From Bubalus kerabau (lineage: Eukaryota > Chordata > Mammalia > Artiodactyla > Bovidae): DNA of 64,000 bases. Below the pieces are notes generated by a model. That model did not search any database. It was not told where the DNA came from and worked only from the letters and a program-made list of their open reading frames with translations. Below, one piece after another: positions 20,582 to 31,769 of the stretch; the stretch's first letter is position 1; each line of letters starts with the position of its first letter. The translations under genes and the position numbers were made by a program. The stretch is taken from contig NC_073643.1 in assembly GCF_029407905.1 (NCBI RefSeq), forward strand, positions 40,210,501-40,274,500. Reading direction: 5' to 3'.

Positions 20582-23149
20582 ATGCAGACATAAATCAGTT
20601 GCTGGCAGACCCTTTGGCTAATGCTTTGGGGAGTTGTCTCAAATGGAGTGCTGTAGAACCCACTCAATCTCTTATAATTCAGAAATGAGTCCAGCATCAA
20701 TTTCATAAAACAGCATGTGTGTCTTATTTCCGATGATGGAGAGTATATACTCAACCACTGAATTGCTCCTGTGAGTGATTTGCATAATGCCCAAGAACTA
20801 TCTAGAAAGCATGTGTGGCCTGAGGCAGCAAATGCCAGTTGTTTTCTTTGCTGCCTTTAAAATGAGGTCACATGCATATCTGAAGCTGAGATGCCTGTGG
20901 CTGCATCTTAACTCTGACTCTGAATATAGAAGATGAGTATTTGTTACTCATTTGCTAGCAGGGAAGGAATCATTTCTTAAGGACGACAGTTTCTGGGTTC
21001 AAACTTGGGTGTGGATGCTAATTAACTTATTAACCTTGGGCATATTAGCTAGCCTTTCTGGGTGGGCATTGCCACCTCATAGTGAAAAGCCAACTTACAG
21101 ATGAAGGGGAAAGGGCTTTAAAAAAAAGGGACATTTTTGATTATACCAGTAAAAATATGCTTATTGTATAAAATATACTCATGCAGAAAAATATATAAAA
21201 AATAAATTTAAAATCACCATTCCCACCACCAAATAAAAATAGGTTAATTTTTTTGTGCCTTTCTTCCAATTGTTTTTAGATACTATTTTTTTTGTCTTTG
21301 AGGTCATACTATATTTATATAAATGCATATCCTGCCCTTTTCATTTTCATTTGACATATAAATATGTCAATATGTGTAAATATTTTTAGAATGAAGTTGT
21401 CAGTATTGTTGTGTACAAATGTTTTCAGAATGAAAACATTTAATAATTTTGATTTCATATATAATTTTTCATAGGGTGAACATATGTAATAGGTTGGAGG
21501 ACTTTTAGGTAATTCAGAAACATTTAAGCCCTTGGGGGATATTTAAGTAAATAAAAGTCAATTTTAAAACCTTAGGGCAAAATAAATACAGTATTTTAAA
21601 AGGTTAATTCAAACTCCAACACAGTGTACCTTTTGATGAGGTAATAAATTTGCTTAAACTGTGACACAGAGATAATAAATGTCCTCATTTGGGTGTGAAA
21701 GAGACTTTCTAACAAAAATTGACTCAGTTCTGACTACTTAATAATTGCTAGTCCTTGCTCTGTATGAAAAAATTGTGAATTACAATGCTTGGACAAAAAC
21801 ATGAGGTGGCTTACCTGTGAGAGGAGACTTCAGGAAGGGTTGGGTGAGTCATAGACGGGATTCGAAGGATGAAATAGGATTGAAATAAGTCTTCATCATG
21901 CAGGGCTTTTGACAGTCACCTGACATAGCCCTTCATCTACAAACACTGTTTCTTATGATTCTTTTAATACAAATAATTGTAAATCTATAGTGCCAAATGA
22001 AATGCATTTTCTCAGAGCTTGCAGTGTGGACAAGTGTGCACTTCTGTGAGAGAGTTAAATGCCAAGTAGCTAAGTCTGGTGATGATTATGCAACACAAAA
22101 GACACTGAAGGCAGGGGTGCAGGAAAGGCTGTTTTCAAAGATTTTCATAAGATTAGTCAGTAGGACGAGTGGGTGAGATAAACAAAAACTAGAGGAGAGA
22201 ATTATTAGGTCAACATCTTAAGCAACTCTCTCAGTTAAAAATTAAAGATATTGTGAAGTGTTTGACTTGATTCATTTCAGTTTGCTTTACATCCAACTCC
22301 TTACAGAATTGATATCTCTGACACTCAACTTTTGTTGGGCCTTCCACCTCCTTGGAAGTTTGATGAAAGCTAAGAACCAAAACCCCCACCTCCAACATGA
22401 AAAGCTACTCCCCTAGTATGAGTTTGGCTTCCCCTTTCTAATTCCTTTGGTTTTGGAATCAGGCTCATTAGTAGTGGAGAAGGGAGAGCTGGGCTTGACT
22501 GTGCAGTCTCTCCTCCCCTATCCCAGCTCTGTGTTGGCATGAAACACACATTGGACTCCTGAATCCTCACAGAAGCCCTGTATGGGTGACATCTCCAATT
22601 AATACCTGGTTATGGAGAATGATTTTTTATTCTATTTAGAAATTCAGATGGAGTAACATTAAGGATTCCTAAAACTGCACATGATAAAATTTTATATTGC
22701 CAAAAAATGGATGGAAAATAACATCTTCTTGATGAAATGTAGATTTTGTAGAAGTTGACCCAGGAAAATTAGCCTTGGTAACAATGAGAAAATTCACTGT
22801 GGCAAAAAACAAAACAAAACAAAAAACTTTGAAGTCATTGTGAAAAAAAAAATCTGATAAAATAAGAAAATATTGATGAAGTTTCAAAAGAAATGAGCTC
22901 ACCTCTGTGAAGATCACTTTGATTAAAAAACATGAAAATAGAAAAACTGGAGATGATTCACATGTGCTGGACAGAAATTTCATTAAGGAATTAAATTGGC
23001 TTAATGTCATTTACTGGAGAAACTATTGCCTTCATGGCAGTTCTTCAGTATTGGTTTAGATCTGATTAGTGTTTATAATCAAAACATTTGTGGTTGAAAT
23101 GACAAGGTCAAACTTTGGGGTCAAAATGTCTTGGTCCCTGATAGGCCCT
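20582..23149. other. Long unique-looking interval
   Basis: About 2.5 kb without a young repeat. 21120-21480 is very AT-rich and may be a decayed repeat of unknown family. An A-rich run lies at about 22806-22855. A 113-codon minus-strand frame (22669-23010) has low-complexity Phe/Ser composition and no recognised domain. Confidence 0.4.
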
Positions 23150-24466
23150 GATAGACAAAGCAAGAGAGTTCCAGAAAAACATCTACTTCTGCTTTATTGA
23201 CTACACCAAAGCCTTTGGCTGTGTGGGTCACAGCAAACTGTGGAAAATTCTGAAAGAGATGGAAATACCAGACCACCTGAACTGCCTCCTGAGAAATCTG
23301 CATGTAGCTCGAGAAGCAACAGTTAGAACCAGACATAGAACAACAGACTGGTTCCAAATTGGGAAAGAAGTACGTCAAGGCTGTATATTGTCACCCTGTT
23401 TATTTAAATTGTATGCAGAGTATATCATGTGAAATGCTAGGCTGAATGAAGCACAAGCTGGAATCAAGATTGCCAGGAGAAATATCAGTAACCTCAGATA
23501 TGCAGACGACACCACCCTTATGACAGAAAGCGAAAAGGAACTATAGAGCCTCTTGATGAAAGTGAAAGAGGAGAGTGAAAAAGATGGCTTAAAACAACAT
23601 TCAAAAAATAAAGATCATGGCATCCAGTTCCATCACTTCATGGCAAATAGATGGGGAAACAATGGAAACAGGGAGAGGCTTTATTTTCCTGGGCTCCAAA
23701 ATCACTGCAGATGATGACTATAGCTATAAAATTAAAAGACACTTCCTCTTTGGAAGAAAAGCTATGACCAACCTGGTGGTGGTTTAGTTGCTAAGTCGTG
23801 TCCGACTTGGACCCCATGGACTGTAACCTGCCAAGCTCCTCTGTCCACAGGGTTCTCCAGGCAAGAATACTGGAGTGGGTTTCCACTTCCTTCTCCAGGG
23901 GATCTTCCTGATGCAGGGATCGAACCTGGTCTCCTGCATTGCAGACAGATTATTTACCAACTGAGCCATGAGGGAAGCCCATGACCAACCTAGCCAGCAT
24001 ATTAAAAAGCAGAGATATTACTTTGCTGACAAAATTCCATCTAGTCAAAGCTATGGGCTTCCCTAATAGCTCAGCTGAAAGCTGAGTGCCAAAGAATTGA
24101 TGCTTTTGAACTGTGGTTGGAGAAGACTCTTGAGAGTCCCTTGGATGCTAGGAGATCAAACCAGTCAGTCCTAAAGGAAATCAGTCCTGAATATTCATTG
24201 GAAGGACTGATGCTGAAGCTGAAGCTCCAATAGCTTTGGTCACCTGATGTGAAGAACCGACTCACTGGAAAAGACCCTGATGCTGGGAAAGGTTGAAGGC
24301 AGGAGGAGAAGGGGATGACAGAGGATGAGGTCGTTGGATGGCATCACCAACTCAATGGACATGAGTTTGAGCAAGCTCCCTGAGTTGGTGATGGACAGGG
24401 AAGCCTGGCGTGCTGCAGTCCATGGGGTCACAAAGAGTTGGACATGACTGAGTGACTGAACTAACT
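23150..24466 (+). mobile_element. 5'-truncated BovB, split by Bov-tA
   Basis: It starts in the RT region (KAREFQKNIYF-like, about 23158) and passes the palm with YADDTTLM (about 23500-23525) to the 3' end at about 24466. A stop follows SEKEL at about 23545 and the frame is lost repeatedly. A Bov-tA occupies 23775-23980, and a 22-bp SINE-like patch replaces BovB sequence at 24055-24076. Confidence 0.93.
23775..23980 (-). mobile_element. Bov-tA SINE nested in BovB
   Basis: Reverse Bov-tA ending 'gagccatgagggaagccc'. Its exact 11-bp target duplication atgaccaacct is at 23764-23774 and 23981-23991. The BovB reads through when the insertion is removed. Confidence 0.97.
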
Positions 24467-24884
24467 GTATAGGCCCATTTTATCCAATAATACACAATGA
24501 ATGCTACTGTCTCAAAAGTTTAAGAATTAATTGCTGTTTCAGAAACTAAACGCCCATTGAAATAATTCTTAACTTTCATAGGCCTTGATTTGAAAAACTG
24601 ATCACTTTGGGGCTGTAGCCTTTGCTCTCTCAATTAAGACTGTAAATGTTAAGGAGGAAATAATTCTTCCAGCATTTTATTCAGGAAGAATTGCTGATTG
24701 CTTGCCTGAGCAAGGACAATTTCTGAATTAGTGTTAAGTGAATTAGTGCCTTTTGAACTGGAAACAGTTCTCTCTAAAATGTGTGTGTTCTCATGATTTT
24801 TTTTTTAAAGTGTATTTGGTTGCAGTTGGGGTTAATATTAGTCCAATTTGACTCTACTTTGATCACCAAATTCAGTAATAGGCT
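24467..24884. other. Unique-looking DNA
   Basis: No repeat or gene is recognised. Confidence 0.35.
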
Positions 24885-25025
24885 CTGCCAGTTACTGGTT
24901 ATATGGCCTTAAACAAGTTACTTAATCTTCGTTTCCCCAACCATAAATGAGACCAATAATACTCATGCCATAGGATTACAGTGAAGATTGAGAGGAAGAC
25001 TCTAATGCTTTGGTTTAAAGAAGAT
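24885..25025 (+). repeat. MIR SINE
   Basis: 'ggctctgccagttactggtt', 'acaagttacttaatcttcg' and 'gattacagtgaagattgaga' give the MIR core and tail. Confidence 0.7.
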
Positions 25026-25310
25026 GCTTAAATTGTAGTCTTTGCTATGTCCACTATCATTAGTATATCACATTTTCTATGCTCACAACGTAATTACTCA
25101 AGCTCTTTGGTTTGCATGATTTCTTCCCTAATTAGGATGAACATTTTCCAAGACAAAGGTTAGACTCTCTTCCTGTATTAGTTATTTTTATTCTTCCTTA
25201 ACAGCCATTAGCATCCTAGCAAAAAGCATGGTGGCTTACTCAGACTGGATAATTGAGGGGGGCTGAATGAAGGGATTCTTTAAAGAAGAGTGGGCAGAAT
25301 AAATTAAACC
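25026..25310. other. Unique-looking DNA
   Basis: Nothing recognised. Confidence 0.3.
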
Positions 25311-25318
25311 CATAAGGG

Positions 25319-25520
25319 TTTCCCTGGTGTCTCAGACAGTAAAGAATCCACCTTCAGTGTGGGAGACCTGGATTCAGTCCCTGGGTTGGGAAGATCCCTG
25401 GAGGAGGGCATGGCAACCCACTGCAGTATTCTTGCCTGGAGAATCCCCATGGATAGAGGAGCCTGGAGGGCTGAAGTCCATGCAGTTGCAAAGAGTTGGA
25501 AACAACTGAGGAACTAAGCA
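25319..25520 (+). mobile_element. Bov-tA SINE
   Basis: Head 'tttccctggtgtctcagac', A unit, end 'ggaaacaactgaggaacta'. Target duplication cataaggg at 25311-25318 and 25521-25528. Confidence 0.93.
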
Positions 25521-25528
25521 CATAAGGG

Positions 25529-25871
25529 AAGAAGGAGCAAGGAGACCAGAGTGCACATAGCATGCCGAGGCAGGGGATGAGAGCCACCCCGCAACGGCTT
25601 TAGGTAGAGAAGTATCAAACTGCTTTCTGACCCCAAGGGAATCAGTAGAATACATTCTTCTCTCTCATCCCACCCTCTAATCTCTTGCTGGTGCTTCTCA
25701 TTGGCTGAGCCCAAGAGAAAGCCAGAAGATAAGGAAGCTGATTAAGACCATGTAGAAACTGACATCCCTAGCACAAAGCAGGGAGGAGAAAGGAGATGAA
25801 TAGATATGAGAAGTAAACTGCTTCTCCAGGCTCCATCATTTAATATAGCTGCTTTACATACAAAGGGTGTC
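25529..25871. other. Unique-looking DNA left of the large L1
   Basis: No feature is recognised. A 17-bp target duplication of the next L1 begins at 25872. Confidence 0.35.
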
Positions 25872-25888
25872 AATAAATGTGGAAAGAA

Positions 25889-26098
25889 TTTACCAAGGCT
25901 AGATTTATGGCCCAGGGTGTGATCTATCCTGGAGAATGTTGTGTGTGCACTTGAGAAAAAGGTGAAATTCATTGTTTTGGGGTGAAATGTCCTATAGATA
26001 TCAATTAGGTCTAATTGGTCCATTGTATCATTTAAAGTTTGTGTTTCCTTGCTAATTTTCTGTTTAGTTGATCTATCTGTAGGTGTGAGTGGGGTATT
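25889..26098 (-). mobile_element. Inverted 5' segment of a twin-primed L1
   Basis: This block is L1 ORF2 endonuclease-region sequence on the minus strand; in sense it includes 'ctccaggatagatcacac' and 'gggccataaatctagcc'. Its sense 3' end abuts the left flank at 25889, and its sense 5' end joins the plus-strand L1 at about 26098. The two parts are nearly adjacent in the L1 consensus, the expected product of twin priming. Confidence 0.9.
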
Positions 26099-29000
26099 TT
26101 GAAATAATTTCAAACACCTTTTCTGATCACAGTGCAGTAAGATTAGACGTCAACTACAAGAAAAAAACTACTAAAAATACAAACATATGGAGACTAAACA
26201 ACATGCTTCTGAATAACCAGAAAATCACAGAAGAAATAAAGAAATCAAAATATGCATAGAAACAAATGAAAATGAAAACACAACAACCCAAAACCTATGG
26301 GATTCAGTAAAAGCAGTGCTAAGGGAAAGGGTCACAGCAATACAAGCTTACATCAAGAAACAAGAGAAAAATCAAATAAATAACCTAACTTTACACCTAA
26401 AGCAACTAGAAAAAGAAGAAATGAAGAACCCCAGGATTAGTAGAAATAAATGAAAAAGAAACAAAGGAGACTATAGCAAAAATCAGCAAAACTAAAAGCT
26501 GGTACTTTGAGAAGATAAATAAAATAGACAAACCATTAGCCAGACTCATCAAGAAAAAAAGGGAGAAGAATCAAATCAACAAAATTAGAAATGAAAGTGG
26601 AGAAATCACAGCAGACAACACAGAAATACAAAGGATCATGAGAGACTACTATCAGCAACTGTATGACAATAAAATGGACAACTTGGAAGAAATGGATGAA
26701 TTCTTAGAAAAGTATAACCTTTCAAAACTGAACCAGGAAGAAATAGAAAATCTTAACAGACCCATCACAAGCATGGAAATCGAAACTGTAATAAAAAATC
26801 TTCCAACAAATAAAAGTCCAGGACTAGATGGCTTCACTGGTGAATTCTACCAAAAATTTAGAGAAAAGCTAACACCTATCCTACTCAAACTCTTCCAGAA
26901 AATTGCAGAGGAAGGTAAACTGCCAAACTCATTCTATGAGGCCATCATCACCCTAATACCAAAACCAGACAAAGATGCCACAAAAAAAGAAAACTACAGG
27001 CCAATATCACTGATGAACATAAATGCAAAAATCCTCAACAAAATTCTAACAAACAGAATCCAACAATATATTAAAAAGATCATACATCATGACCAAGTGG
27101 GCTTTATCCTAGGGATGAAAGGATTCTTCAGTATTCACAAAGCAATCAATATGATACACCACATTAACAAATTGAAAGATAAAAACCATATGATTTTCTC
27201 AATAGATGCAGAGAAAGCCTTTGACAAAATTCAACATCCATTTATGATCAAAACCCCTCCAGAAAGCAGGCATAGAAGGAACATACCTCAACATAATAAA
27301 ATACATATATGATAAACCCACAGCAAACATTATCCTCAATGGTGAAAAATTGAAAGCATTTCCCCTAAAGTCAGGAACAAGACAAGGGTGCCCATTCTCA
27401 CCTCTACTATTCAACATAGTTTTGGAAGTTTTAGCCACAGTAATCAGAGAAGAAAAAGAAGTAAAAGGAATCCAGATTGGCAAAGAAGAGAAACTCTCAC
27501 TGTTTGCAGATGACATGATCCTCTACATAGAAAACCCTAAAGACACCACCAGAAAATTACTAGAGCTAATTAATGAATATGGTAAAGTTGCAGGATATAA
27601 AATTAACACACAGAAATCCCTTGCATTCCTATACACTAGCAATGAGAAAACAGAGAAATTAAGGAAGCAATTCCATTCACCATTGCAATGAAAATAATAA
27701 AATACTTAGGAATAAATCTACCTAAAGAAACAAAAGACATATATATAGGAAACTATGAAACACTGATGAAAGAAATAAAAAATGACACAAACAGATGGAG
27801 ATATATACCATGCTCATGGATTGGAAGAATCAATATAGTGAAAATGAGTACTACCCAAAGCAATCTACAGGTTCAATGCAATCCCTAACAAACTACCAAC
27901 ATTATTTTTCAGAGAACTAGAAGAAATAATTTCACAATTTGTATGGAAATGCAAAAAACCTCGAATAGTCAAAGCAATCTTGAGAAAGAAGAATGAAACT
28001 GGAAGAATCAACCTGCCTGACTTCAGACTATACTACAAGGCTACAGTCATCAAGACAGTGTGGTACTGGTGCAAAGACAGAAATATAGATCAATGGACCA
28101 AAACAGAAAGCCCAGAGATAAATCCACACACCTATGGACACCTTATCTTTGACAAAGGAGGCAAGAATATACAATGGAGAAAAGATCATCTTTTTAACAA
28201 GTGGTGCTGGGAAAACTGGTCAAACACTTGTAAAAGAATGAAACTAGAACACTTTCTAACACCATACACAAAAATAAACTCAAAATGGATTAAAGATCTA
28301 AATGTAAGACCAGAAACTGTAAAACTCCTAGAGGAAAACATAGGCAAAACACTCTCTGACATAAATCACAGCAGAGTCCTCTATGACCGACCTCCCAGAG
28401 TAATGGAAATAAAAGCAAAAATAAACTAATAGGACCTAATTAAAATTAAAAGCTTTTGCACAATGAAGAAAACTATAAGCAAGGTGAAAAGACAGCCTTC
28501 AAATGGGAGAAAAGAATAGCAAATGAAGCAACGGACAAAAAAATTAATCTCAAAAATATAGAAGCAGCTCATGCAGCTCAATACCAGAGAAATAAATTAC
28601 CCAATCAAAAAATGGTCCAAAGAACTAAACAGACATTTCTCCAAAGAAGACATACAGATGGCTAACAAACACATGAAAAGATGATCAACATCACTCATTG
28701 TCAGAGAAATGCAAATCAAAATCACAATGAGGTACCATCTCATGCCGGTCAGAATGGCTGCTATCAAAAAGTCTACAAACAATAAATGCTGGAGAAGGTG
28801 TGGAGAAAAGGCAACCCTCTTACACTGTTGGTGGGGATGCAAACTAGTACAGCCACTATGGAGAACAGTGTGGAGATTTCTTAAAAAACTGGAAATAAAA
28901 CTGCCATATGACCCAGCAATCCCACTGTTGGGCATACACACCAAGGAAAACAGAATTGAAAGAGACATGTATCCCAGTGTTCATCAAAGCACTGTTTGCA

Positions 29001-29571
29001 ATAGCTAGGACATGGAAGCAACCTAGATGTCCATCAGAAGATGAATGGATAAGAAAGCTGTGGTACATATACACAATGGAATATTACTCAGCTATTAAAT
29101 AGAATGCATTTGAATCAGTTCTAATGAGGTAAATGAAAGTGGAGCCTATTATACAGAGTGAAGTAAGTCAGAAAGAAAAATACCAATATAGTATGTTAAC
29201 GCATATATATGGAATTTAGAAAGATGGTAATGGTGACCCTATATTTGAGGCAGCAAAAGAGACACAGATATAAAGAACAGACTTTTGGACTCTGGGAGAA
29301 GGCGAGGGTGGGATGATTTGAGAGAATAACATTGAAACATGTATATTATCGTATGTGGAATAGATTGCCAGTTCAGGTTTGATGCATGAGACAGGGTGCT
29401 CAGGGCTGGTGCACTGGGGCAATCCTGAGGGATGGGATAGGGAGGGAGGTGGGAGGGGGATTCAGGATGGGGGACACATGTATACCCATGGCTAACTCAT
29501 GTCAATGTATGCCAAAAACCACTAAAATATTGTAAAGTAATTAGCCTCCAATTAAAATAAATTAATTAAAA
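26099..29571 (+). mobile_element. L1 sense segment (ORF2 part to poly-A)
   Basis: It continues from 'cttttctgatcacagtgcag' in ORF2 through the RT, the C-terminal domain and a bovine L1 3' UTR ending 'ttagcctccaattaaaata' and an A-rich tail. With the inverted segment the insertion is 3683 bp. It is bounded by the 17-bp repeat aataaat(g/c)tggaaagaa at 25872-25888 and 29572-29588 with one mismatch. It is the largest single L1 insertion in the window. Confidence 0.96.
26105..29101 (+). pseudogene. L1 ORF2 pseudogene (reverse transcriptase), broken
   Basis: ORF2 protein of L1 would provide endonuclease and reverse transcriptase for target-primed retrotransposition; this copy is inactive. Open pieces: 26638-27312 (224 codons, RT fingers with NKSPGLDG), 27350-27691 ([14 protein letters not shown] and the catalytic FADDMIL), 27688-27888, 27980-28429 (C-terminal, with WCWENW), 28456-28665, and 28709-29008, which keeps a cysteine-rich CX3CX7HX4C motif. 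Frameshifts and stops separate the pieces, and most of the endonuclease is missing or inverted upstream. Confidence 0.93.
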
Positions 29572-29588
29572 AATAAATCTGGAAAGAA

Positions 29589-29689
29589 AGAAAAGGAAAC
29601 CTGATAGAATATGGTTGATAAAATGTTGAAAATTGATCTTTAATATAGATTGAGAAAGACTTTTCCTCCTAATACAGTAGTTGGGAGCT
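29589..29689. other. Short unique DNA
   Basis: Nothing recognised. Confidence 0.3.
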
Positions 29690-29910
29690 AAGGTTTGGAA
29701 TCCCTTTGACCTCAGCTTGAATTATGCCTTTCTCCCCTCCTAACTGTAGGATTGAGGGCAGTTACTATAAATAAATGACTTAGCCTCACTTTCTTCCTTT
29801 GAGAAAGAAGGATGAATTTAATATCTACTCTATAAGCTCCTTTTGAGCAGTAAATGAGATGATGTATATAGTATGCCTGGCACAGAAAAGTGCTGAAAGC
29901 AGGTTAGCAA
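29690..29910 (+). repeat. MIR SINE
   Basis: 'tttggaatccctttgacctc', 'taaatgacttagcctcactt', 'gcagtaaatgagatgatgta' and 'atgcctggcacagaaaagtg' mark a nearly complete MIR. Confidence 0.75.
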
Positions 29911-29936
29911 GTAAATTCTCAGTTCCATGGGCAGTT

Positions 29937-30115
29937 TTGGTCCCTCAGACATCCCTCTGCAATGTCAAGAGATGTTTTTAGTTTTAACTGCTGAAAAGGT
30001 GCTATTGGCATCTAGTGGTAGAAGCCAAAGATCCTACTAAACCTTCTTGCTTTGCCCAGGACAGCCATCCATTCCAAATGTCAGTAGTCCCAGGGTTCAC
30101 AAATCCTGTCTGAGA
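29937..30115 (+). repeat. MER5A-type hAT-Charlie relic
   Basis: 'tccctcagacatccctctgc', 'gctattggcatctagtggta', 'actaaaccttcttgctttg' and 'gacagccatccattcc' match the MER5A layout. About 180 bp, close to the family's usual length. Confidence 0.8.
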
Positions 30116-30265
30116 AGCTTTTCATCCCTGTACATCTGTCTTTGGGCCTCTGAGTTACTTGATACTTGTTCTTAAGACCCATGCTTACTACTTTCTTGTT
30201 CCCTCTCAGTAAATTTGAGATTTCTGTCCTCCTCCTTTCGTAAAAAGATGAGGTGATAGTATGTA

Positions 30266-30335
30266 TTGAGTTGGCCAAAAAGCTTGTTTGAGTTTTTCCG
30301 TAATATCTAATGGAAAAACATTTTGGCCAACCCAA
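30266..30335. mobile_element. Mini-mariner (70 bp) with TA flanks
   Basis: Inverted ends ttgagttggccaaaa and ttttggccaacccaa lie between TA dinucleotides (30264-30265 and 30336-30337). The body (agtttttccg / tggaaaaac) can fold into a hairpin. It resembles the short mariner derivatives of ruminants, with about 10 bp missing from the right arm. Confidence 0.88.
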
Positions 30336-30337
30336 TA

Positions 30338-31004
30338 AATACTTCAAATTGTCCTTCATTATGCTAAATGATTAGATGAATGAATGAATAAAAAATCAAA
30401 AATAAAGGAAAGATAGATACATAAAGAAAATAAGGAAAAAATAGAAATCACTGTGATATGTTATAACCCAAGCTACAACTATCCAGTATTAAATCACTCA
30501 TGTCAGATTTAGGTTGTAGACTTGTAAGGTGGTAAAAATACAGAGCTATTTCCAGGGGCATTTGAAATCACCAGGGAGCAGTCTGTCGGAACACACTGTT
30601 ATTTCTGAGCTGTAATCTCTGGTGAGACTCTTTGTTATAGGAAACAAATGCTGCAAACTTGTAAAAATAATGAATTTGAAATAGATGAGGGGAATTAAGC
30701 ATTCACTTAGAGAAGGATCGCCCTTAAACCTAGTTTGATTGTATTTTCTCTTTCCCCTTTTTTCTTCGTTGAGCTCAGTGCCGTTCTATCCAGAGTTGTT
30801 GCCCCTGGCAACAGTAGACTTGTCTCGAGAAAGTCGAGGTTATTAAAGCAGGATACCCCTCCACCTTAAGATGGCTCTGGGGCTTCACTCTGTGTTTCAT
30901 TTCCTCCAGTCTCAAAGGAAGACCCGTCTTCCCAGCCCTCCAGTTCTTTCATTCAACTTGAGTTTTCACTCAAGTCCTTGGCTAAGACAGAACAAGCATA
31001 CAGC
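30338..31004. other. Unique DNA, candidate regulatory segment
   Basis: No repeat is recognised. It contains a GAAT/GATA-like low-complexity start (about 30373-30435) and an X-box-like site at 30798-30812. Confidence 0.4.
30798..30812. promoter_or_regulatory. RFX X-box-like motif
   Basis: GTTGCC-CCT-GGCAAC is an exact fit to GTNRCC(N0-3)RGYAAC and a perfect inverted repeat of its two halves. It lies in unique DNA. Function is inferred from the motif only. Confidence 0.42.
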
Positions 31005-31450
31005 TTGTGGTGGGATGGAAGCATTACTCAAATCAACAGGCAAATAATAAGTACCCATTGTGACCAGGGCTGTAAAAGAAGCAGGGGCCATGACCAGAAC
31101 CAAAACCAGAGCCCTCCTTCAGCAGTCTGATCAAGGAAGGCCTCTTTGAGGAGATGATATGTAAGCTGAGTGAGGAAGGAAGAGAAGGGGCTTTCCAACT
31201 GCCAGACAAGGGAAGGCCCTATAGGGAAGGCCTGGCATGTGCAAAGGCCCCCCCAAGCAGGAAGGAGCTGGGTATGTTCAGGGAATAAACATTGGTGAGT
31301 AAGGGTTCTCTGATGAGAGGCTATGGGACAAGAGCAGCTGGAGAAGGATACAGGATGTGTGGGAAGCTTGAAATTATTCTAAAAGTAGTGCGGAAATGGA
31401 AGTATTTTAAACTGGGCAGCAACTTAATGTTTGTTAACATATAGTGTGCA
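31005..31450 (-). repeat. L2 relic
   Basis: Reverse L2 landmarks: 'aaggaaggcctctttgagga', 'gcctggcatgtgcaaaggcc', and 'gagcagctggagaaggatac'. One of the clearer L2 pieces in the window. Confidence 0.75.
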
Positions 31451-31459
31451 TTTTCTGCT

Positions 31460-31605
31460 GGCTGAGAACATTTTATATGTAGATGATAACTCATTTAATA
31501 CATCTAATTTGTGAGATAAGACCTATGATTATACTCATTTTGGAGAAGAGAAAACAGAAGCCTGGGAGCTTGAGAAACTGAAGATCATATAGCTATACTC
31601 GGTTT
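31460..31605 (-). repeat. MIR SINE
   Basis: 'actcatttaatacatctaat', 'attatactcattttggaga' and 'gaagatcatatagct' follow a reverse MIR. Confidence 0.65.
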
Positions 31606-31606
31606 C

Positions 31607-31765
31607 TTGACTTTACCACTGTGGACACCTTGGGCCAGGGCTAGAGTGTTGATGTAGGATGTCTAATAGTAACCCTGCCTTCTCCCCATCAGCTGCTAGT
31701 AGTCACCTCCCTACTCCTCCTGGTTGTGACAACAAAAATCATGTCATAGACTTTGTCAGTTGTCC
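31607..31765 (-). repeat. MER5A-type hAT-Charlie relic
   Basis: Reverse order: 'gttgatgtaggatgtctaat', 'tgctagtagtcacctccct', 'tggttgtgacaacaaaaatc', 'gactttgtcagttgtccc'. A BovB joins it directly at about 31770. Confidence 0.75.
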
Positions 31766-31769
31766 CTTG

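Noticed and set aside
22669..23010. 113-codon Phe/Ser-rich minus-strand frame
   Set aside because: AT-rich composition explains it; no start context, domain or splice signals.
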